A stretch of 64,000 nt of DNA from an uncultured Paludibaculum sp. (GTDB lineage: Bacteria > Acidobacteriota > Terriglobia > Bryobacterales > Bryobacteraceae): the NCBI RefSeq assembly GCF_963665245.1, contig NZ_OY762269.1:1240001-1304000 (forward strand), read 5' to 3'. Both the position numbers and the translations under genes were made by a program. A model generated the notes under the pieces. That model did no database searches. It saw only the letters and a program-made list of their open reading frames with translations, and was not told the DNA's origin. Positions 60,881-64,000 of the stretch are shown here, in pieces. Each line of letters begins with the position of its first letter. Within the stretch, counting starts at the first letter, position 1.

Positions 60881-61684
60881 CTATTTCAACCGTTTGAGCG
60901 CCCAGCCGAGGGCGTGCAGGAAGTCGACGTGATCTGGCGCGGAATTGCCGGCGAAGCCCTCCACACGCAGACGGCCGCTGCGCGTGTCGCTGAGCATCTG
61001 CATCCCCAACGGTCCCCAGCGCAGGACGGGCTTGCGTTTCAGACCCAACTGGCCCAGCAGCCAATCCGTCGTCTCGGTGGTGCTGGCGAACGTGCCCGGA
61101 AAGATCTCGGAATGAAGAATCAGCATGCGCTTCCGCCCCGTCGAAGCGTGCTTCGCATATTCGAGAAAGACGTCGAGATCGGCGGGTAGCGGGTGCCTGT
61201 TCTCAACTGGCGGCTCGTAATCGGAGTGGAGCCCGTCCAGCAGAACGATGCCATCTACCAGCGCGGCGTTCTCCGGTTCGCGCAGGATCTGCCGGATGGC
61301 TCCATAGCCCGCACTGAAGCCGGAGAGGTAGACGGGCCCGAACTGGCGACCGGGCAGAACGCTTAAGACAGACTGGAGGATCGCGGGATCCCGAACGCCT
61401 TCCCCATAGACTCTGGAGCCGGAACCGAGTTGGACCGCGAGCACGGCCGCTTTCGGCATATCCCGTCTGACGGACTGCTCGACGATCCAGGGCTCACCGT
61501 GGAAGTGAATGACCAGAGGGAGTTTCCGCCCGCCGCCACGCTTGGGGAGGAGCAGGGAACCCAGTTTGGTTTCCACGCGTTGGCCGGCGAGATCCTGCTT
61601 CTGGAGACGTTCGTGCGCCCTGGTGTTTTCCACCATCGGCGAAGGCGCCTGGACCAATTGAAACGCCAGTATCGGTATCAGCAC
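60881..61684 (-). CDS. Alpha/beta-hydrolase-like protein (267 aa)
   Basis: Hydrophobic start MLIPILAFQLVQAPSPMV may be a short signal. VIHFHGEPWIVE near 58-69 (oxyanion region) and SGFSAGYGAIRQIL near 119-132 (nucleophile elbow, Ser122) fit the alpha/beta hydrolase fold; DGLHSDYE near 150-157 and final HVDFLHALGWALK with His245 could complete the triad. Substrate unknown. Same strand as the lytic transglycosylase 23 bp upstream, so possibly one operon. Confidence 0.65.
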   Translation of the reverse strand: MLIPILAFQLVQAPSPMVENTRAHERLQKQDLAGQRVETKLGSLLLPKRGGGRKLPLVIHFHGEPWIVEQSVRRDMPKAAVLAVQLGSGSRVYGEGVRDPAILQSVLSVLPGRQFGPVYLSGFSAGYGAIRQILREPENAALVDGIVLLDGLHSDYEPPVENRHPLPADLDVFLEYAKHASTGRKRMLILHSEIFPGTFASTTETTDWLLGQLGLKRKPVLRWGPLGMQMLSDTRSGRLRVEGFAGNSAPDHVDFLHALGWALKRLK

Positions 61685-61706
61685 TTACGGCGAGTGTACC
61701 GCGACG

Positions 61707-62408
61707 CTACTGGATCTTTCGCATGATGCTGTTGACGTAGTTCTGGGTCTCGGCGATGGGGGGAATGCCTCCGGCGGCATCGACGCGGGCCGGCCCGGCG
61801 TTGTAGGCGCCCAGCGCCTTGGACAGGTCGCCGTTGTAGCGGTCGAGCATCAGCCTGAGGAATTTGCTGCCGGCGAAGACATTCTCCTGTGGGTCGAATG
61901 GGTCTGAGACGTTCAGTCCAGCAGAGGTGCCGGGCATCAACTGCATGAGGCCCTGGGCGCCGGCGCGACTGACGGCGCAAGGTTTGAAGCCCGATTCCTG
62001 GGAAATCACGGCTCTCAAAAGCGACGGCATAATCGAATTCTCTTCGGCCGCCCTGGTGACAATTGGGCCCAATTCGCCCTCGCCCAAAGGCGCGCAATCC
62101 AGCGAGGCGGATGGTCCGTCACCGTCCATGGCCAGAGTGGGCGACTCCCATTTCCGCGCCGGCTGTTTGGAGGCAGATGCCTTTTGTTTCTCGATGGATG
62201 CCTTCTGTTTGGCGAGGGAGCCGGAGCTAGCCTCGAAGGCGGCCTTTTGCCGGTCGATGGATGCACGCTGGCGCGCGATGGCCGCTTCCTGTGGGGACTG
62301 ACCGTATGCCGCGAACTCCGCGAAACACACAAGTACCCAAGCGGCGAGATATTGCCTCACGCTCAAGCTATCGGACGATTCCGCAAAAACCTTACGGTTT
62401 ACATTCAT
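61707..62408 (-). CDS. Lytic transglycosylase, SLT domain (233 aa)
   Basis: Periplasmic murein-cleaving enzyme. Signal-type segment YLAAWVLVCFAEFAAYG at residues 20-36, then a coiled region with repeats IARQRASIDRQKAAFE and LAKQKASIEKQKASAS (44-81). The catalytic domain follows with Glu138 in AVISQESGFKPCAVS, GAQGLMQLMPGTSAGLNV near 151-168, NVFAGSKFLRLMLDRYNGDL and ALGAYNAGPARV near 205-216. The coiled part may hold it to another cell-wall protein. Divergent from a TonB-type receptor gene. Confidence 0.92.
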   Translation of the reverse strand: MNVNRKVFAESSDSLSVRQYLAAWVLVCFAEFAAYGQSPQEAAIARQRASIDRQKAAFEASSGSLAKQKASIEKQKASASKQPARKWESPTLAMDGDGPSASLDCAPLGEGELGPIVTRAAEENSIMPSLLRAVISQESGFKPCAVSRAGAQGLMQLMPGTSAGLNVSDPFDPQENVFAGSKFLRLMLDRYNGDLSKALGAYNAGPARVDAAGGIPPIAETQNYVNSIMRKIQ

Positions 62409-62467
62409 TTACACTCCTTCCGGCCCGCCGTGTAATCTTCGCCTCTTCCGCTGGCGTCTACTCAGAC

Positions 62468-64000
62468 GTGAACGCCATTTCCAGGTTGATTTTCTGCGGC
62501 ACATTGCTTGCCGCGGGGTGTTGCGCGCTCGCGCAGATATCCTGGAGCGGCCGTGTATTGTCGGGCGGCACTCCGCTGCCTGGCGCTGCGATCACGGCCA
62601 AGCAAGGGACTCAAACCTGGAGCACGGTGACCGACGAAGCGGGCCGCTTCACGTTGGACAATCTGCCCGCGGGCGAGATCAATGTCGAAGTACAGCAGTT
62701 CGGTTTTCAGCCTCTGCGGCGTGTGGTCAAACCGGACGAGCGGGCGGCTCCCCTCGAGCTGGCGATGACTCTGCGGCCTTACCGCCCGGCCGGGACCGGC
62801 CGTGGCGTGATGGCTGGCGCGGCTGCTGGTCAGAGGACACAAGCCACTGAAAACACGGTCGAAACGCAGATTTCCCAGGCGATGGAACAGAGTTCAGTGG
62901 TGGCCCCACAGGCAGCCAGCGGCGAGGCGGCGGAGTCGTTCCTGGTGCAGGGTTCGCTCAGCAGCGGACTGCAACAGCAGGACAACCCGAACATGATGGC
63001 CTTTGGGCCGGGCGGAATGATGGGTGAAGGCGGCCCAGGCGGCTTGATGGGCGGAGGAGCGCCCGGTGGGATGGCGGGCGGCGGCTTCGGCGGGCCGGGC
63101 GGAGGAGGCGGCATGGCCGGGGCCGGTGGCTTCGGCGGCCCAGGGGGCGGCGGCGCTGGCGGTGGATTCGCCGGGGGTGGTGGCGGCTTTGGTGGCCGCG
63201 GAGGAGGCCCCGGTGGTGAAGGCCGTCCCGGCGGGCCGGGCATGATGGGCGGTGGGCGTCCCGATTTCGCCAGCATGACCACGGAAGAGAGAGAGAAGCT
63301 GCGCAAGCAGTTCCAGGATCGAATGCGACAGGCGAACGCCGAGGGCTTTGGAAACCGATCGAGCCGGACGCGGGACCAGATCCGGGGCGGGGCATTCTTC
63401 ACCTTCCGGAACTCCTCCCTCGACGCCTCTCCCTATGCCCTGAATGGGCGGACCGTGGAGAAGCCGGGGTATTCCACTGAGCGGTTTGGCGTGTCGCTGG
63501 GCGGCCCGTTGAAACTGGGCAAGATCTTCGAGGCCCAAAAGACCTTCTTCTTCCTCAACTACTCCGGCTCTCGCGGAGACACCGCGTACAACAGCTACTC
63601 GGTCCAGCCGTTGGCCGCCTACCGGACCGGCGACTTCAGCAGCCTGACGACATCGGCGATCTACGACCCGCTGACCGGGAACCCGTTCCCCGGCAACATC
63701 ATCCCGCAGAACCGCATCAGTTCGGTGGCGCAGGGCCTGCTTTCCTACATTCCGACTCCGACGGACAGCGGTTCACTGCAGAACTACCACTACACGACCA
63801 CCCAGCCTCAAAGCAGCGATACCCTCAGCCTCCGCTTGAACCGGACGCTGACGAAGAAGGACCGCCTGGCTTTCAACACCAATGTGCAGAGAAGGTCGGG
63901 CGAGAACGTCCAGTTGTTCGGATGGCGGGACGCTTCCAGTGGTCTGGGGACCAACAACACTCTGACCTGGTCCCGCTCGTTCTCGCCGACGCTGATCCAC
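62468..64000 (+). CDS. TonB-dependent receptor-like protein with glycine-rich insert (N-terminal 511 codons; cut by window edge)
   Basis: Open without stop to the right edge. GTG start 62468 gives a signal peptide (LIFCGTLLAAGCCALAQ). Residues 27-95 are a carboxypeptidase-like regulatory domain (SGRVLSGGTPLPGAAITA, TDEAGRFTLDNLPAGEINVE, FGFQPLRR). Residues of about 175-262 are a Gly/Met/Phe-rich low-complexity stretch (PGGMAGGGFGGPGGGGGMAG), then EEREKLRKQFQDRMRQANAE (charged helix). From about 290 Oar-like plug/barrel motifs appear: FFTFRNSSLDASPYALNG, GVSLGGPLKLGKIFEAQKTF, FFLNYSGSRGD, PLTGNPFPGNIIPQNRIS. The Gly-rich insert between domains is unusual. Its closest layout in the window is the receptor at 25936. 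Confidence 0.85.
   Translation, partial: MNAISRLIFCGTLLAAGCCALAQISWSGRVLSGGTPLPGAAITAKQGTQTWSTVTDEAGRFTLDNLPAGEINVEVQQFGFQPLRRVVKPDERAAPLELAMTLRPYRPAGTGRGVMAGAAAGQRTQATENTVETQISQAMEQSSVVAPQAASGEAAESFLVQGSLSSGLQQQDNPNMMAFGPGGMMGEGGPGGLMGGGAPGGMAGGGFGGPGGGGGMAGAGGFGGPGGGGAGGGFAGGGGGFGGRGGGPGGEGRPGGPGMMGGGRPDFASMTTEEREKLRKQFQDRMRQANAEGFGNRSSRTRDQIRGGAFFTFRNSSLDASPYALNGRTVEKPGYSTERFGVSLGGPLKLGKIFEAQKTFFFLNYSGSRGDTAYNSYSVQPLAAYRTGDFSSLTTSAIYDPLTGNPFPGNIIPQNRISSVAQGLLSYIPTPTDSGSLQNYHYTTTQPQSSDTLSLRLNRTLTKKDRLAFNTNVQRRSGENVQLFGWRDASSGLGTNNTLTWSRSFSPTLIH

Noticed and set aside
1..64000. tRNA, rRNA, riboswitches or replication origin
   Set aside because: No cloverleaf, rRNA segment, known riboswitch core or DnaA-box cluster was recognised by eye; a covariance-model search would be needed to exclude small RNAs.

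Overview
The window looks like a chromosomal segment of a high-GC soil acidobacterium of the Bryobacterales/Solibacter type. The signs are two ADOP-type duplicated permeases paired with PadR regulators, two Oar-like TonB receptors with an N-terminal carboxypeptidase-like domain, a large PIG-L deacetylase, a GH127-type glycosidase, and a hypothetical protein beginning with the RLAANRANARKSTGPRT-type N-terminus common in this group. Taxonomy is inferred from gene content only. No rRNA or tRNA gene was recognised.

Left part (1-32 kb), mostly intact genes. A minus-strand operon encodes a DUF2760 protein, two different Hsp70-family proteins and the start of thiL, with 4-bp overlaps between the last three. 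Next come two ADOP permeases; the first has only a decayed PadR stub upstream, the second a complete PadR. After a free ClpX-type zinc-finger protein and a BrnT/BrnA toxin-antitoxin pair, an IS1634-family element splits a small ASCH-domain gene, and the break can be reconstructed. A three-gene set follows (PA2779-like membrane peptide, C39-like peptidase, TPR/beta-barrel protein). Then come PhyH dioxygenase, an alpha/beta hydrolase, MlrC, GH127, PIG-L, the Oar-like receptor and a divergently transcribed membrane protein, a CBM9-like protein and a heparin-lyase-like polysaccharide lyase. This stretch suggests growth on complex polysaccharides or glycoconjugates.

Middle part (32-54 kb), an accessory and decaying region. 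It holds a beta-lactamase-like gene missing its SxxK motif, an MBL-fold hydrolase, a sigma-54 activator fragment, an AceE-type E1 enzyme, and an SDR with a divergent HTH regulator. It also holds an isolated CRISPR-type repeat, a gene with 210-bp tandem repeats, a gamma-glutamylcyclotransferase with an IS630 element 14 bp upstream of its start, and a four-helix membrane protein. On the minus strand a TPR membrane protein overlaps a HEPN protein carrying acidic 15-residue repeats, and further downstream lie a broken RAYT transposase and a PIN-domain nuclease. An IS256 element with a recoverable 8-bp target duplication closes the region. Several short dispersed repeats are scattered through it.

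Right part (54-64 kb), ordinary chromosome again: sugar-porter MFS, a pair of heptamer-built hairpins, a MerR-TPR protein, feoA-feoB, a REC/HD-GYP regulator, DinB, a hydrolase, a lytic transglycosylase, and the first 511 codons of a second TonB-type receptor with a glycine-rich insert.

The best candidates for new biology are the HEPN/TPR/PIN cluster with its acidic repeat domain, the DUF2760-Hsp70-Hsp70 operon, the PA2779/C39/TPR-barrel set, and the non-coding repeats (heptamer hairpins, the 140-bp repeat pair and the lone CRISPR-like repeat).
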